Positions 1 through 8,748 of a DNA stretch of 64,000 nt are shown here, piece after piece (position 1 is the stretch's first letter; each line of letters starts with the position of its first letter). The notes beneath the pieces are model-generated. The model saw only the letters and a list, made by a program, of their open reading frames with translations, was not told the origin of the DNA and did no database searches. The position numbers were made by a program, and so were the translations under genes. Source of the stretch: Planctomycetota bacterium (GTDB lineage Bacteria; Planctomycetota; UBA1135; GCA-002686595); contig JABABA010000001.1 in NCBI GenBank assembly GCA_014238415.1, forward strand, positions 1 to 64,000, read 5' to 3'.

Positions 1-2
1 AG

Positions 3-377
3 CACGATGGGGGCGGTGCGAGAAACCGGGGCTTTGGTTTCCTCCTTCAGCAAGACGCATTTGAACGCCTCCCCCAGCTTGCCTGGTGAAACAGTCAGGG
101 CCAGGCCGGACAGAAAGATCAAGGCGCTCGGTCCGCGGGCAAGCTCGATCCCCACGCACTGGCGATAGAGCTCCCAACGGACAAAACGCAGGACATAGCC
201 CAAGAGCACAAGTCCCAGGGCGGCGAAGAGGCGCATCGGTTGGAGGCGTTCGAGAGATTCCTGGACCCCCTCCGTGTCCGCCCATGCGACCATCCCCGCA
301 TAGATCAAGAGCGCCACCACGCAGCTGACGATCAAGCCGCGCTTCAGGCGTGGATTGCCCTGCTGCTGCTCTTCCAT
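3..377 (-). CDS. Lysylphosphatidylglycerol-synthase-like membrane protein (flippase-type), N-terminal part
   Basis: Partial gene: 125 codons are visible and the reading frame continues off the left edge. It starts at an ATG at 377 on the minus strand. The protein has a hydrophobic segment near residues 14-31, a second near 50-65, and then the motif TVSPGKLGEAFK. That motif is typical of the LPG_synthase_TM (UPF0104/AglD-like) family of polytopic proteins linked to lipid flipping or glycolipid transfer. It follows the NhaC-type antiporter stop codon by only 4 nt, so the two are probably co-transcribed. The substrate cannot be told from this fragment. Confidence 0.8.
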   Translation of the reverse strand, partial: MEEQQQGNPRLKRGLIVSCVVALLIYAGMVAWADTEGVQESLERLQPMRLFAALGLVLLGYVLRFVRWELYRQCVGIELARGPSALIFLSGLALTVSPGKLGEAFKCVLLKEETKAPVSRTAPIV

Positions 378-381
378 GACC

Positions 382-2514
382 CTAGGTGCCCCTTGGGTCT
401 GCGCGTCGGCCGAGGAGGAAAACCAATCCCGTCAAGACCGCCATGGAAATTCCGAGGCTGGCCCAGGGCAGCCAGGCCCAACCCCGGTGCAAGAGCAACG
501 CGCAGGGCAGATATCCAATCAGCATGCTGATCAGCATGATCAGGATCGCATAGGGTGCCTGGGTGCGCACATGGTCCACGTGATCGCTGGCGCTGGCAAT
601 GGAACTCATCACCGTTGTGTCGCTGATGGGTGAGCAATGATCGCCGAAGATCGCTCCTTCCAGGACAGCTCCGATAGAGAGCACCACCAGTCCCTGTCCC
701 AGGATCATGGGATCGACTCCCAGGGGAGCGCCAAGGGAACCGAGTTGATAGGCCAGGCCTACCACCAAAGGCAGCAGGATGGTCATGGTGCTCCAGGAGG
801 AACCTGTGCTGAATGCCACCATCGCAGCGAGCAGGAACAGGGTCGTGGGCAGGACCACATAGGGCAGGCTGTCGGAGAGGGTCAGGGAAAGCCATGCCGC
901 AGTTCCCAGGTCTCCGCAGACTGCGCCGACCATCCAGGCCAGGTACAGAATTGCCAGTGCAACTCCCATTGCGCGCAGGCTTTGCCAGGCGGCATCGAGG
1001 GCCGATGGTAGTTCCAAACCGCGCGAGACGCCCATGCCCAGAGCCAGGATCAGGCTGATCAAGGAGCCCCACATCAAGGGCTCCGATCCGCTGCCGTCGT
1101 AGAGGACCTGGGTTACTCCTTCGATTGTGAAGAAAGCGCTGCCCATGCTGAAGGCGCCGCCCGTGTTCAGGATCAGGCCGATGGTGGCAACAACGAAAGC
1201 CAAGAGGGGCACCATGGCCACCACGGCTGCGGGGCGGACTCCTGGTGCTGGTTTCAGTTCCGTGGCGGAACTGCTCACCAGGGGCACGGCCCCTTCACGC
1301 AGGACCTGGCCCGACCTGGCCCTTCGTTCCGCCTTCAACATGGGGCCAAAGTCCCGGCCCGTGCAAACCAAGAGGCCAACAAAGAAAATCGTCAACAGGC
1401 AGTAGAACCGATAGGGAATGGATTGCAAAAAGATCCCATAGCCATCGCTGGTGCTGAGTCCCGCATCTGGCAGCTGGGCGCTGAAGGTGCTGACCTCAAA
1501 GGCGATCCAAGTACTGAAGATGCTGACCCCTGCTACCGGTGCTGCTGTGGAATCCACGATCCAGGCGAGCTTTTCCCGCGCCACCTTGAAGCGGTCCGTG
1601 AGGGGGCGCATGGTGGAGCCGACCAGAATCGTATTGGCGTAGTCATCGAAGAAAATCGCCAGGCCCATGAACCAGGTCGCCATCTGGGTGCGGCGCGCAC
1701 TCGAAGCCAGCCGCGCGATTGAACGCATCAAACCGTGGATGCCTCCCGCACGGGTAATGACACCCACCATGGCCAGCATGAAGATCACGAAGAGGATGAT
1801 CTCGTAGCGCGCCTTGTCGACGATTTCGTTGTAGAAGTAGTGGCTGAACACATCGGGCAGGGCCTGTAGGGCGGCTGCTGCGAATTCAATGCCGGTGGCT
1901 GACTTGACAAGGAAAGCGCCCACCAAAATGCCGGCGAAAAGGGCGATCACCGGTTTGCGTAGCAGGATCGCCAGGGCGATGGCCACCAGGGGTGGGAGAA
2001 GGGAACTGCGGCCCGGGGCCTGGTAGGTCCTGCTGACAACGAGTTCCGTACCAGTCGGTTCCAACACGGTCAGGGTCACCTTTCGCGGTTCCACGTTGAT
2101 GGTCCAGTCCAGGCCTCCCGCGACTGGATTGTCGGCGCCCTCGAGGATCAGTTCCCGTTTATTTCCATCGGCGCCCAGGAGCCCTTGGGCCGCCGTGCGC
2201 AGGGCGCGCACGATGGAGGCCCGCGCCTGCCTGTTGAGGTCTTCTGGACTGACCTCCTGTGCCTCGATGCTGGGAGAGGAATAGAGCACTGTGCCCAGCA
2301 GAATTGTCAGGGGACCCGACTCGGAGTCTGTGTTCGCGAGCACGGTTTCCCCCAGGCTGCTCGTGGACTCCTGGGTGTCCGACGCCTGAACTACCTGCTC
2401 CCCAAGCAACTTGCCCACCTCAAAAGCAGTCAGGCGGTCGGCGGAAGGGGAGGGCACCCAGAAGAGGGTGGCAATCAGGGCCCCAAACACCGCGAAGGGC
2501 AGAAAGCGGTTCAT
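382..2514 (-). CDS. NhaC-family Na+/H+ antiporter with an added N-terminal extracytoplasmic domain
   Basis: A 710-residue polytopic membrane protein. From about residue 175 on it matches the NhaC/Na_H_antiporter family, with motifs FFDDYANTILVGSTMRPLTD, DSTAAPVAGVSIFSTWIAFE and, near the C-terminus, GAIFGDHCSPISDTTVMSS. It probably exchanges Na+ for H+ (or a related substrate) across the cytoplasmic membrane. The first ~20 residues form a signal-anchor. Residues ~25-170 are a soluble stretch that ordinary NhaC proteins lack, placed before the first core helix so that it should face outside. It is 4 nt upstream of the flippase-like gene. Family assignment is firm; the transported ion is inferred. 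Confidence 0.9.
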   Translation of the reverse strand: MNRFLPFAVFGALIATLFWVPSPSADRLTAFEVGKLLGEQVVQASDTQESTSSLGETVLANTDSESGPLTILLGTVLYSSPSIEAQEVSPEDLNRQARASIVRALRTAAQGLLGADGNKRELILEGADNPVAGGLDWTINVEPRKVTLTVLEPTGTELVVSRTYQAPGRSSLLPPLVAIALAILLRKPVIALFAGILVGAFLVKSATGIEFAAAALQALPDVFSHYFYNEIVDKARYEIILFVIFMLAMVGVITRAGGIHGLMRSIARLASSARRTQMATWFMGLAIFFDDYANTILVGSTMRPLTDRFKVAREKLAWIVDSTAAPVAGVSIFSTWIAFEVSTFSAQLPDAGLSTSDGYGIFLQSIPYRFYCLLTIFFVGLLVCTGRDFGPMLKAERRARSGQVLREGAVPLVSSSATELKPAPGVRPAAVVAMVPLLAFVVATIGLILNTGGAFSMGSAFFTIEGVTQVLYDGSGSEPLMWGSLISLILALGMGVSRGLELPSALDAAWQSLRAMGVALAILYLAWMVGAVCGDLGTAAWLSLTLSDSLPYVVLPTTLFLLAAMVAFSTGSSWSTMTILLPLVVGLAYQLGSLGAPLGVDPMILGQGLVVLSIGAVLEGAIFGDHCSPISDTTVMSSIASASDHVDHVRTQAPYAILIMLISMLIGYLPCALLLHRGWAWLPWASLGISMAVLTGLVFLLGRRADPRGT

Positions 2515-2671
2515 TGCTGGGCAGGATAGCGCTCGCGCAGCACTGATTCATGTCTGAAACAGGTTCCCTCGGGGCCATGTGGGCGCGAGTTCAGTGGATT
2601 GGGGCGTCGCCGCTTGCCTCGGCATTGGATCTTGCGGGCATGAAGGCGATCTTCAGGGCAGACGCATGCAG

Positions 2672-2677
2672 TAGACT
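2672..2677 (+). promoter_or_regulatory. -10-like hexamer TAGACT, 7 nt before an ATG
   Basis: TAGACT is followed by seven bases and then the ATG at 2685. The same geometry recurs upstream of five other genes in this window. It implies transcription starting at or next to the start codon (leaderless mRNA), and it decides the start of the downstream gene. No convincing -35 box is visible. Confidence 0.5.
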
Positions 2678-2684
2678 GGGCCCC

Positions 2685-3266
2685 ATGGTCAGCCCCTGCT
2701 TTTTTGCCTTGATCATGGAAGATGCTCCTGCCCAGGGGGCATCCCAGGGCCTGCTGCTTCTGGGGCTCGGTCTCCTGGCGGGTATCTTGATTGCAATCGT
2801 TGCTCTCTTGCTGCGCCTTTCCGCGCTCGAAAAGCGTCTCGGTCCCCTGGCTGCTCTCGGTGAGATTGACGCCAAGCTCAAGGCCATGTCCGGATCCCAG
2901 GCCAATCTGGAACTGCGGCGGTTGGAACACCTTCTGGTTGATATTCGTGACGGCCATAAGCGGGTGGACCAACGCCTGGCCCAGGTCCTGGAAAACCGTG
3001 AGCGCGAGCCCGCTTCAGAATCTGACGGTCAGACACCGGGGCCTACCCGTCTCGCGGATCGCATCATCAATCGACTTCTGTCCCAGGGCTATGAGCGCAT
3101 CGAAATCCTGACTCCCGCCAAGGAATTCGAGCAGATGCTCAATGGGGAAGGTGAAGTGCGTGTGGAAGCCCGGCGTGGGGGTGCGGCCTACAAGGGCAGG
3201 GTCAAGGTTCGGGCGGGCTTGATCCTTGAAGTTCAATTGCGCGCGCCTTTCGAGATCTTCCCCTGA
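2685..3266 (+). CDS. Single-pass membrane protein with coiled coil, unknown function
   Basis: The start at 2685 is chosen because a -10-like TAGACT lies 7 nt upstream; an in-frame ATG at 2715 is an alternative. From 2685 the product is 193 residues. It has one strong membrane helix at about residues 22-42, then a charged predicted coiled coil (about 43-105), a proline-rich linker and a compact C-terminal domain (about 125-190) with alternating basic and hydrophobic residues. The opening helix plus coiled coil suggests a cytoplasmic-membrane-anchored oligomer. I do not recognise the C-terminal domain. It diverges from the NhaC gene and is followed by asnS. Confidence 0.75.
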   Translation: MVSPCFFALIMEDAPAQGASQGLLLLGLGLLAGILIAIVALLLRLSALEKRLGPLAALGEIDAKLKAMSGSQANLELRRLEHLLVDIRDGHKRVDQRLAQVLENREREPASESDGQTPGPTRLADRIINRLLSQGYERIEILTPAKEFEQMLNGEGEVRVEARRGGAAYKGRVKVRAGLILEVQLRAPFEIFP

Positions 3267-3338
3267 GGAGAGTTTCGCGGCTCCGGCGCAAGCTGTTCGT
3301 CCCACAGATCCCTTGAGGTCCAGCGGGGTGCAACCTGC

Positions 3339-3344
3339 TATTCT
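3339..3344 (+). promoter_or_regulatory. Possible -10 element TATTCT upstream of asnS
   Basis: TATTCT lies about 50 nt before the asnS start. The surrounding string GCTATTCTC also occurs at 22459-22467, and TATTCT occurs again at 18187-18192 upstream of gap. A TTGAGG sits 20 nt upstream, which is wide for a -35 box. This is a weak prediction. Confidence 0.3.
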
Positions 3345-3394
3345 CAAGCGCGCATCCTGTACCCGCCACCCCATCCTTGAACAGCCACCATCCC

Positions 3395-4696
3395 ATGACC
3401 TCTGTCATCGCTATTGAAGACCTCGCTCAACACGCCGGGCAATCCGTGAACCTCGCGGGCTGGATGCACAGCAAGACCGGCAAGGGCAAGCTGCAGTTCG
3501 TTCATCTGAGGGACGGGACCGGCTTTGTCCAGTGCGTGGTCAAGCGAGGCTCCGTGCCGGATGAGTTGTTTGACTCCATTGCTGATGCAGGTCAGGAATC
3601 CAGCCTTCGCTTGATTGGCGAAGTGCGCGCCGATCCGCGAGCTCCCGGTGGTTTTGAAGTGGTGGCCAGTGGGGGTGAATTGATCCACAGCGCCCACGAA
3701 TACCCCATCACCCCAAAGGAGCACGGAGCGGACTTCTTGCTTTCCCGCCGGCATCTTTGGCTGCGCTCCAAACGTCAATGGGCTGTGATGCGCGTGCGGG
3801 ACGCGGTGATCACGTCGATCCGGCGTTTCTTTGAAGAGCGTGGTTTTGCCTGCGTGGATTCGCCCATGTTCACACCCAGTGCCTGCGAAGGAACCAGCAA
3901 CCTCTTCGAGCTGGATTACTTCGAGGACCAGAAGGCCTACCTGACCCAGTCAGGCCAGCTCTACGCCGAGGCTTCGGCCATGGCCCTGGGTAAGGTCTAT
4001 TGTTTTGGCCCGGCCTTTCGCGCCGAGAAGTCGAAGACCCGACGACATCTGACCGAGTTCTGGATGTTGGAGCCTGAGATGGCGTTTGCAGACTTGGACG
4101 ATGTGTGCCAACTGGCTGAAGACCTGGTCTGCCGCATCGTGAGCGATGTACTGGAGCGCCGCCAGCCGGAGCTTGCAGCCCTCGAACGCGACCTCTCGAA
4201 ACTCGAATGCGTGCTTGGCGGATTCCCCCGCATCACCTATGACGAGGCTTCCAAGATCCTGCTTGCACATCCGGACTCTGAATTCGTGGCGGGCGAGGAC
4301 TTTGGTGCCCCGGACGAGACAATCCTCTCGGAACTCCATGATCAACCGGTGATGATCACCCGCTATCCCAAAGCGATCAAATCCTTTTACATGAAAGAAG
4401 ATCCGTCAGATTCCAGCAAGGTGCTCTGCGTGGACATGATCGCGCCTGAGGGCGTGGGCGAGATTATTGGCGGGAGTCAGCGCGAAGAGGACCTGGACAC
4501 CCTTGTGGCCGAGATCGAACGTCACGGCCTGCCCCAGTCCGAATTCGAATGGTATCTGGACCTCCGTCGCTATGGTTCCGTGCCCCACGGGGGCTTTGGA
4601 CTCGGGCTCGAGCGCTGCGTGGGCTGGCTCTGCGGTCTGGAGCATGTGCGCGAGGCGGCGCCCTTCCCGCGCCTGATGACGCGCATTCGTCCCTAG
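3395..4696 (+). CDS. asnS: Asparaginyl-tRNA synthetase
   Basis: Class II aminoacyl-tRNA synthetase that charges tRNA-Asn with asparagine in the cytoplasm. The N-terminal OB-fold anticodon-binding domain (about residues 10-100) contains NLAGWMHSKTGKGKLQFVHL. The catalytic core includes the motif 2 region FGPAFRAEKSKTRRHLTEFW and a C-terminal motif 3, GGFGLGLERCVGWLCGLEHV. The LTQSGQLYAE and RRHLTEFWMLEPE signatures favour AsnRS over archaeal-type AspRS. The ATG at 3395 gives 433 residues. An in-frame ATG at 3377 would add six (MNSHHP). It is monocistronic between a hypothetical gene and a convergent lipoprotein gene. Confidence 0.95.
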   Translation: MTSVIAIEDLAQHAGQSVNLAGWMHSKTGKGKLQFVHLRDGTGFVQCVVKRGSVPDELFDSIADAGQESSLRLIGEVRADPRAPGGFEVVASGGELIHSAHEYPITPKEHGADFLLSRRHLWLRSKRQWAVMRVRDAVITSIRRFFEERGFACVDSPMFTPSACEGTSNLFELDYFEDQKAYLTQSGQLYAEASAMALGKVYCFGPAFRAEKSKTRRHLTEFWMLEPEMAFADLDDVCQLAEDLVCRIVSDVLERRQPELAALERDLSKLECVLGGFPRITYDEASKILLAHPDSEFVAGEDFGAPDETILSELHDQPVMITRYPKAIKSFYMKEDPSDSSKVLCVDMIAPEGVGEIIGGSQREEDLDTLVAEIERHGLPQSEFEWYLDLRRYGSVPHGGFGLGLERCVGWLCGLEHVREAAPFPRLMTRIRP

Positions 4697-4746
4697 GGGC
4701 GGAATCGGGCTTTTGATTTCCGGGGCCAGCGGGAGTCAGGCTGGGA

Positions 4747-5526
4747 TCAACGCCCGCCTCCGACCGTCTCCACCAGAAGGCGTTCGTACTTCAGGGCCTC
4801 ATCGATTTGGTGCTGCCAGGAACCGTCCGGGCGAAAGGTGTCGGGTACGCCCAGATACTCGGCCAGGGAGCGGGAGGCGCGGTGTTTGACCCAGGCCAGG
4901 GTGTCGATCCGTGCCCAGTCCGGGGGATCGGTTTTTTCCGCGGGGGTGCGGGCGCGCAGGACACGGATCAGGAACGGAGTCACCCTAGTTTCTTTTAGAG
5001 CCAGAAGAGTGCAGCCGCACTCCACGCGCACAGCAAGATCCGGATGGGGATCGGAGCCTGTCACCAGCGCCAAGAGGCGCACAGATTGCTCCGGGGTGAG
5101 GGGGCGTAGCTGGAGCGCAGCGGCCTGGGTGATCTGATTGCCACCTTCCCCACGGCTGGGCGGTGCCTTGCGGCGTTCGAGGGAGGCGAGGAAGTGCTCG
5201 CTGATGCGGGGCGCATCATCACGGGCTCCTTCATGGGCGCAGAGCAAGGTGGCGCGCAGGGCGCGTTCTCCGAATCCCAAGCTGGCCTCCAGCAAGTCTT
5301 GGCGTGCTGCTGAATCCCACAGAGGCTGTTCCAGGCCGCGAACAAATGCTGCGAACTCGGTGGAGTGCATGCTGGCCCAATTGGAAGGCGGGGCTTTCAG
5401 GCAAGTCTCGCTGGATGGGCTGGACTGCCCGGGTCCGGCACAGGCGGCGATCAGGAGCGCCGTCGGCCAGAGCAGGCGCCAGGGGTGCGCGAGGGCTAGG
5501 AACTGAAGGCGCGTGATAGGCCGCAT
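4747..5526 (-). CDS. Predicted lipoprotein, helical, unknown function
   Basis: From the ATG at 5526 the product is 259 residues; a second ATG nine bases upstream is possible. A hydrophobic signal with LLIAAC puts the lipid-modified cysteine at residue 29, so the protein is likely exported and membrane-anchored. The mature part is rich in alpha-helical leucine/alanine/arginine stretches such as VRLLALVTG and CGCTLLALKETRVTPFLIRV, resembling HEAT-like repeats, but I cannot define repeat borders. It lies 40 nt downstream of the DUF4388 giant gene and is probably the last gene of that minus-strand run. Confidence 0.75.
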   Translation of the reverse strand: MRPITRLQFLALAHPWRLLWPTALLIAACAGPGQSSPSSETCLKAPPSNWASMHSTEFAAFVRGLEQPLWDSAARQDLLEASLGFGERALRATLLCAHEGARDDAPRISEHFLASLERRKAPPSRGEGGNQITQAAALQLRPLTPEQSVRLLALVTGSDPHPDLAVRVECGCTLLALKETRVTPFLIRVLRARTPAEKTDPPDWARIDTLAWVKHRASRSLAEYLGVPDTFRPDGSWQHQIDEALKYERLLVETVGGGR

Positions 5527-5566
5527 GGGGGCCAACCATAACGCCCGCCACCCCGCAGCCGAAGTC

Positions 5567-8500
5567 CTAGGGGTTGCGGATCAGATCGAAGGCTCGCAGG
5601 CCTGCTCCGTCCGAGACCCAAAGCAACTCTCCGGAGGCCCGAGACTCGAAGGCGGCCCAGTACCAGGGGCCTTCCGATGTGGCAGACAATCCCGCTTGCG
5701 GGTCGTCGGCCGGGGCCACGAGGTAGGTCCCCGCCGTGCGGGTCAGAACCCACCCGCCGAAGCGCGAGGTCATGCTCTTGAGGGAAGCGTCCCCGCGACG
5801 CCACACTTGCAGGCCGCAGTTGGACCCGTGCAGGTGCTGATCGTCCTTGGCCAGGGTGCGTGACCTGCTTCCGACAGGCAAGACCTCCGGCCGCAGGCTG
5901 TTGGTCCAAATCGCTACGCTTCCATTTGCCAGGCGCAACTGGACAAAGTCCGTGCCCTGGGTCGGGCCCATGCTGGGGGGGCTTTTCAGGTCCCAGGGGC
6001 CGGTCAATTCGCCGGTGTCTGCCGCCAGGAAGAACGCCTGGCCTTCTTCGGTCACCAGCAGCATCCGGTTCTCCAGTTGGGGCAGGAACACCGGTGCGCG
6101 GGAGATGCCCGATAGGGTCGCTACCTTCTGTGACCAGAGGATTTTGCCTCCGTGCCCCACCCTGGCCAGGTTTCCATTGCGGTCCACCATGATGTGATCG
6201 GAGTCGACGGGCACGGGAACAGCATCTACACGGCCACTACTGCGCCAGGAGCGCACGGGGATACGCGAGAACACCGCATGCAGGTTGCTCGGTCCGTGCA
6301 ATTCAAAAGGCTCGTCCAAATAGCCGTCTAGTTGCAGGCGTCCGGCGAACACATCTGATTGGCGCATTTCATGCACCAGGGGTGTGGTGTAGATATCTCC
6401 CGAAGGCATGCGGATGGTTGCGCCGCTTGGGGTGCTGGTGATTAGCGCTGGAAGGTGCCAGGCATCGGGATCTTGCATGTGTTCCCCGAGCAATTTCCAG
6501 GCTTCCTGGTGCTGTCCCGCGCGGGCTTCTGTCCGGGCGCGTTCGAGGGCATTGGCGCGACGCACCAGATCTTGGTGTTCTTCGGCCAGGGCAGCGCGCA
6601 CATCGCCTCTTGCGTCGAGCTGAAACAGCTCGGCGTAGAGTGACAGGGCACGCTCCAGCTCGCCGGCCTCGTCTATGCTTCGGGCCTCTTTCAGTAGTTG
6701 GTTTTGATCTGACCGCAGGTGCTTCTGGGTCCGGGCGGCGGCCAGTTCCGTGCGCAATGTCTTGCGCTTGAGCAGCTGGGCGTCCAGGGCATCAAGGCCC
6801 CGCAACAGGGATGCTTCAGCGTGAGCCGGCGGATTGCTGAGTGCTGCTCGCAGTGCCTGAGCCAGGCTGGAAAGGCTTTCTTCGCTCTTGACCTGATTGG
6901 GATCGTCAAGGCGGGGTGCGCCCAGGCCGGTGGCCTGTTCACCAAGGGCCTCAGGTATCGAAGCCAGCAGGTCGGACTTGAGGGGCCAGATACCCTTGAC
7001 CAGTCGCAGTTTCGGGGGTTTGCTCAGGCCCCGGGCCAGATCCAGGGCTCGCAATGAATCCCCTCTGCGCGCTTCGTGCCCTACGGCTTCGTATTGATCG
7101 AGCCAGCTGTCGCGCAGTTCAAGTTCGGCCACCCGTTGCTTCTCTTCGATGGCGCGCTTGAGAGCCAGCACATCGTCCTTGGTGTCCCCCGGAAATTTTT
7201 GTTGCAGAGCCCAACTGGCCCGGTCCGGGTCCGCCAGGAGCGCGCGCACCTCGGCCAATTGGCCGCTGCGTTGGCGTTGAGTCTTGACCTGCACCAAGGC
7301 AATTCCTGCCAGACCTGCAACTCCTGCCAGGGTGAACAGCAGTCGTCGGCGCAGGCGTAGGGCTGAGTTGGTAGATCGGCGGGCGCGGCTGAGCAGGAGA
7401 CGTGCTTCTCTTTCTCCGGGCAGGGCGGCGGTCAACTCGCGTAGCACCAGGACTGCACGATCGCTGAGGCCGCGCACGATGAAGTCCTCACAGGCAGCAA
7501 TGAGCCAGGGGGCGGCTTCCTGGGCCAGGCCCGATTCGAGGAGCAACTGCCCCAGCTCCAAGCGCTCGACTGCAGTTTCGGGAGCTCGGGTCTGTGCCAG
7601 GCGCAGGGCCGGTTGGGCTCGCAGCAGGAGCCCCTTTTCGATTTGGTTCCTGGCGAGCTTGAGCAACTCATGCATCGGCGGACGTTCCGGGTTGCTGCTA
7701 TCGGCGGCTTCCATGGCCAGACGATGAAGTTGGATGAGCAGGTTGTCCGGGAAAGTACGGGCGGCTTCGATCCAATGCAGCACCGCCTGGTTGGTTTGGC
7801 CAAGACTGTGATCCAGTCGTCGCAGCAGGGTCCAGACGGCACGGGGCTCCATTATTCGTATGGCGGCTACCAGGCGTCCGCTGCCCCATTCGCCCACCAA
7901 GACCTCGACGGCATCCGCGTCGAGGGCGCCTGGGGTTCCGCGCTGGGTCCAAGCGGTCAAGCGCACGGCTGCCCGTCGCCAGGCCTTGCGGCGCAATTCC
8001 CCCATGGCAAGGACCAGGATCTGGTCGCCGGTGAGCGTATAGAGGCCTCCGTTTTCGAGACCCGCTCCCAGGGAGAGGCTGGCCTGGCGCAGGGTCCATC
8101 CGAGGCGGTTTGCGATTTCAGCCACGGTGGAGCGGCCGTCCACTTCGTTGAAGAGCACCTGGGGCAAGTTCTCACACTTGGCCGGATCGTAGATCGCGAC
8201 GATGGCGTTTCCCGTCAATTGATGGTTGGCCGCTACTTCATGCCGCTCATCGGCGATGCGGGCGTACTCAAGCAACAAACCCTCGATGGCGAGTGGACTG
8301 ATGGGAGGGTGGTTGGAACCGCCAATGACCCGTCCTTCGGAATCGAAGGCAAGCTCCCGGGGCTCAAAGCGGAAATGGGCGCCATCACCATCCAAGAGGC
8401 AATAAAGCTTCTCCAGCCGATTGGCCCGTGCCACCTCGGCTATGTGCAGGTGTTCGATGCGTGTGCCCGGGGCATCGAGCCAGGCGTCTTTGACCAGCTC

Positions 8501-8716
8501 CTGCCAGAAGTCTGTGGGCTCCTCGTCGGTGGGAAGCAGATAGGCTTTGCCGTCCGAGAGTCCCACCAGTACGCGCGGGTTGCCGCGAGAGCTGAGGGTC
8601 ACGACACCTTGCTTGCGTCCACGGGCCAAGCCCTGAAGCAATTCAGCCAGACCGATACCGCGTACATCTCCTTGAAAACTCATGCTGCCGGGGTGGGGTT
8701 CCCCTGCAGTCTTCAT
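5567..8716 (-). CDS. Giant membrane protein: DUF4388/PATAN domain, TM helix, PEGA-like and PQQ-type propeller regions
   Basis: A 1,049-residue protein. Residues ~12-110 resemble DUF4388 (PATAN-type), opening with MSFQGDVRGIGLAELLQGL. A winged-helix-like stretch follows (~175-235), then helical, TPR-like repeats (~250-440). One membrane helix (~457-475) sits just after an arginine cluster. A charged coiled coil runs to about 750. A PEGA-like segment with TSTPSGATIRMPSGD comes next, and a C-terminal region with GGKILWSQKV resembles PQQ-type beta-propeller repeats. Topology puts the DUF4388 end inside and the propeller outside, which suggests a signal or scaffold role across the membrane. An alternative start is the ATG at 8683. 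It lies 32 nt downstream of the MobA-like gene. Confidence 0.85.
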   Translation of the reverse strand: MKTAGEPHPGSMSFQGDVRGIGLAELLQGLARGRKQGVVTLSSRGNPRVLVGLSDGKAYLLPTDEEPTDFWQELVKDAWLDAPGTRIEHLHIAEVARANRLEKLYCLLDGDGAHFRFEPRELAFDSEGRVIGGSNHPPISPLAIEGLLLEYARIADERHEVAANHQLTGNAIVAIYDPAKCENLPQVLFNEVDGRSTVAEIANRLGWTLRQASLSLGAGLENGGLYTLTGDQILVLAMGELRRKAWRRAAVRLTAWTQRGTPGALDADAVEVLVGEWGSGRLVAAIRIMEPRAVWTLLRRLDHSLGQTNQAVLHWIEAARTFPDNLLIQLHRLAMEAADSSNPERPPMHELLKLARNQIEKGLLLRAQPALRLAQTRAPETAVERLELGQLLLESGLAQEAAPWLIAACEDFIVRGLSDRAVLVLRELTAALPGEREARLLLSRARRSTNSALRLRRRLLFTLAGVAGLAGIALVQVKTQRQRSGQLAEVRALLADPDRASWALQQKFPGDTKDDVLALKRAIEEKQRVAELELRDSWLDQYEAVGHEARRGDSLRALDLARGLSKPPKLRLVKGIWPLKSDLLASIPEALGEQATGLGAPRLDDPNQVKSEESLSSLAQALRAALSNPPAHAEASLLRGLDALDAQLLKRKTLRTELAAARTQKHLRSDQNQLLKEARSIDEAGELERALSLYAELFQLDARGDVRAALAEEHQDLVRRANALERARTEARAGQHQEAWKLLGEHMQDPDAWHLPALITSTPSGATIRMPSGDIYTTPLVHEMRQSDVFAGRLQLDGYLDEPFELHGPSNLHAVFSRIPVRSWRSSGRVDAVPVPVDSDHIMVDRNGNLARVGHGGKILWSQKVATLSGISRAPVFLPQLENRMLLVTEEGQAFFLAADTGELTGPWDLKSPPSMGPTQGTDFVQLRLANGSVAIWTNSLRPEVLPVGSRSRTLAKDDQHLHGSNCGLQVWRRGDASLKSMTSRFGGWVLTRTAGTYLVAPADDPQAGLSATSEGPWYWAAFESRASGELLWVSDGAGLRAFDLIRNP

Positions 8717-8748
8717 CGACCCCTTCAGGCCTCAGGCTTCAACCACTC

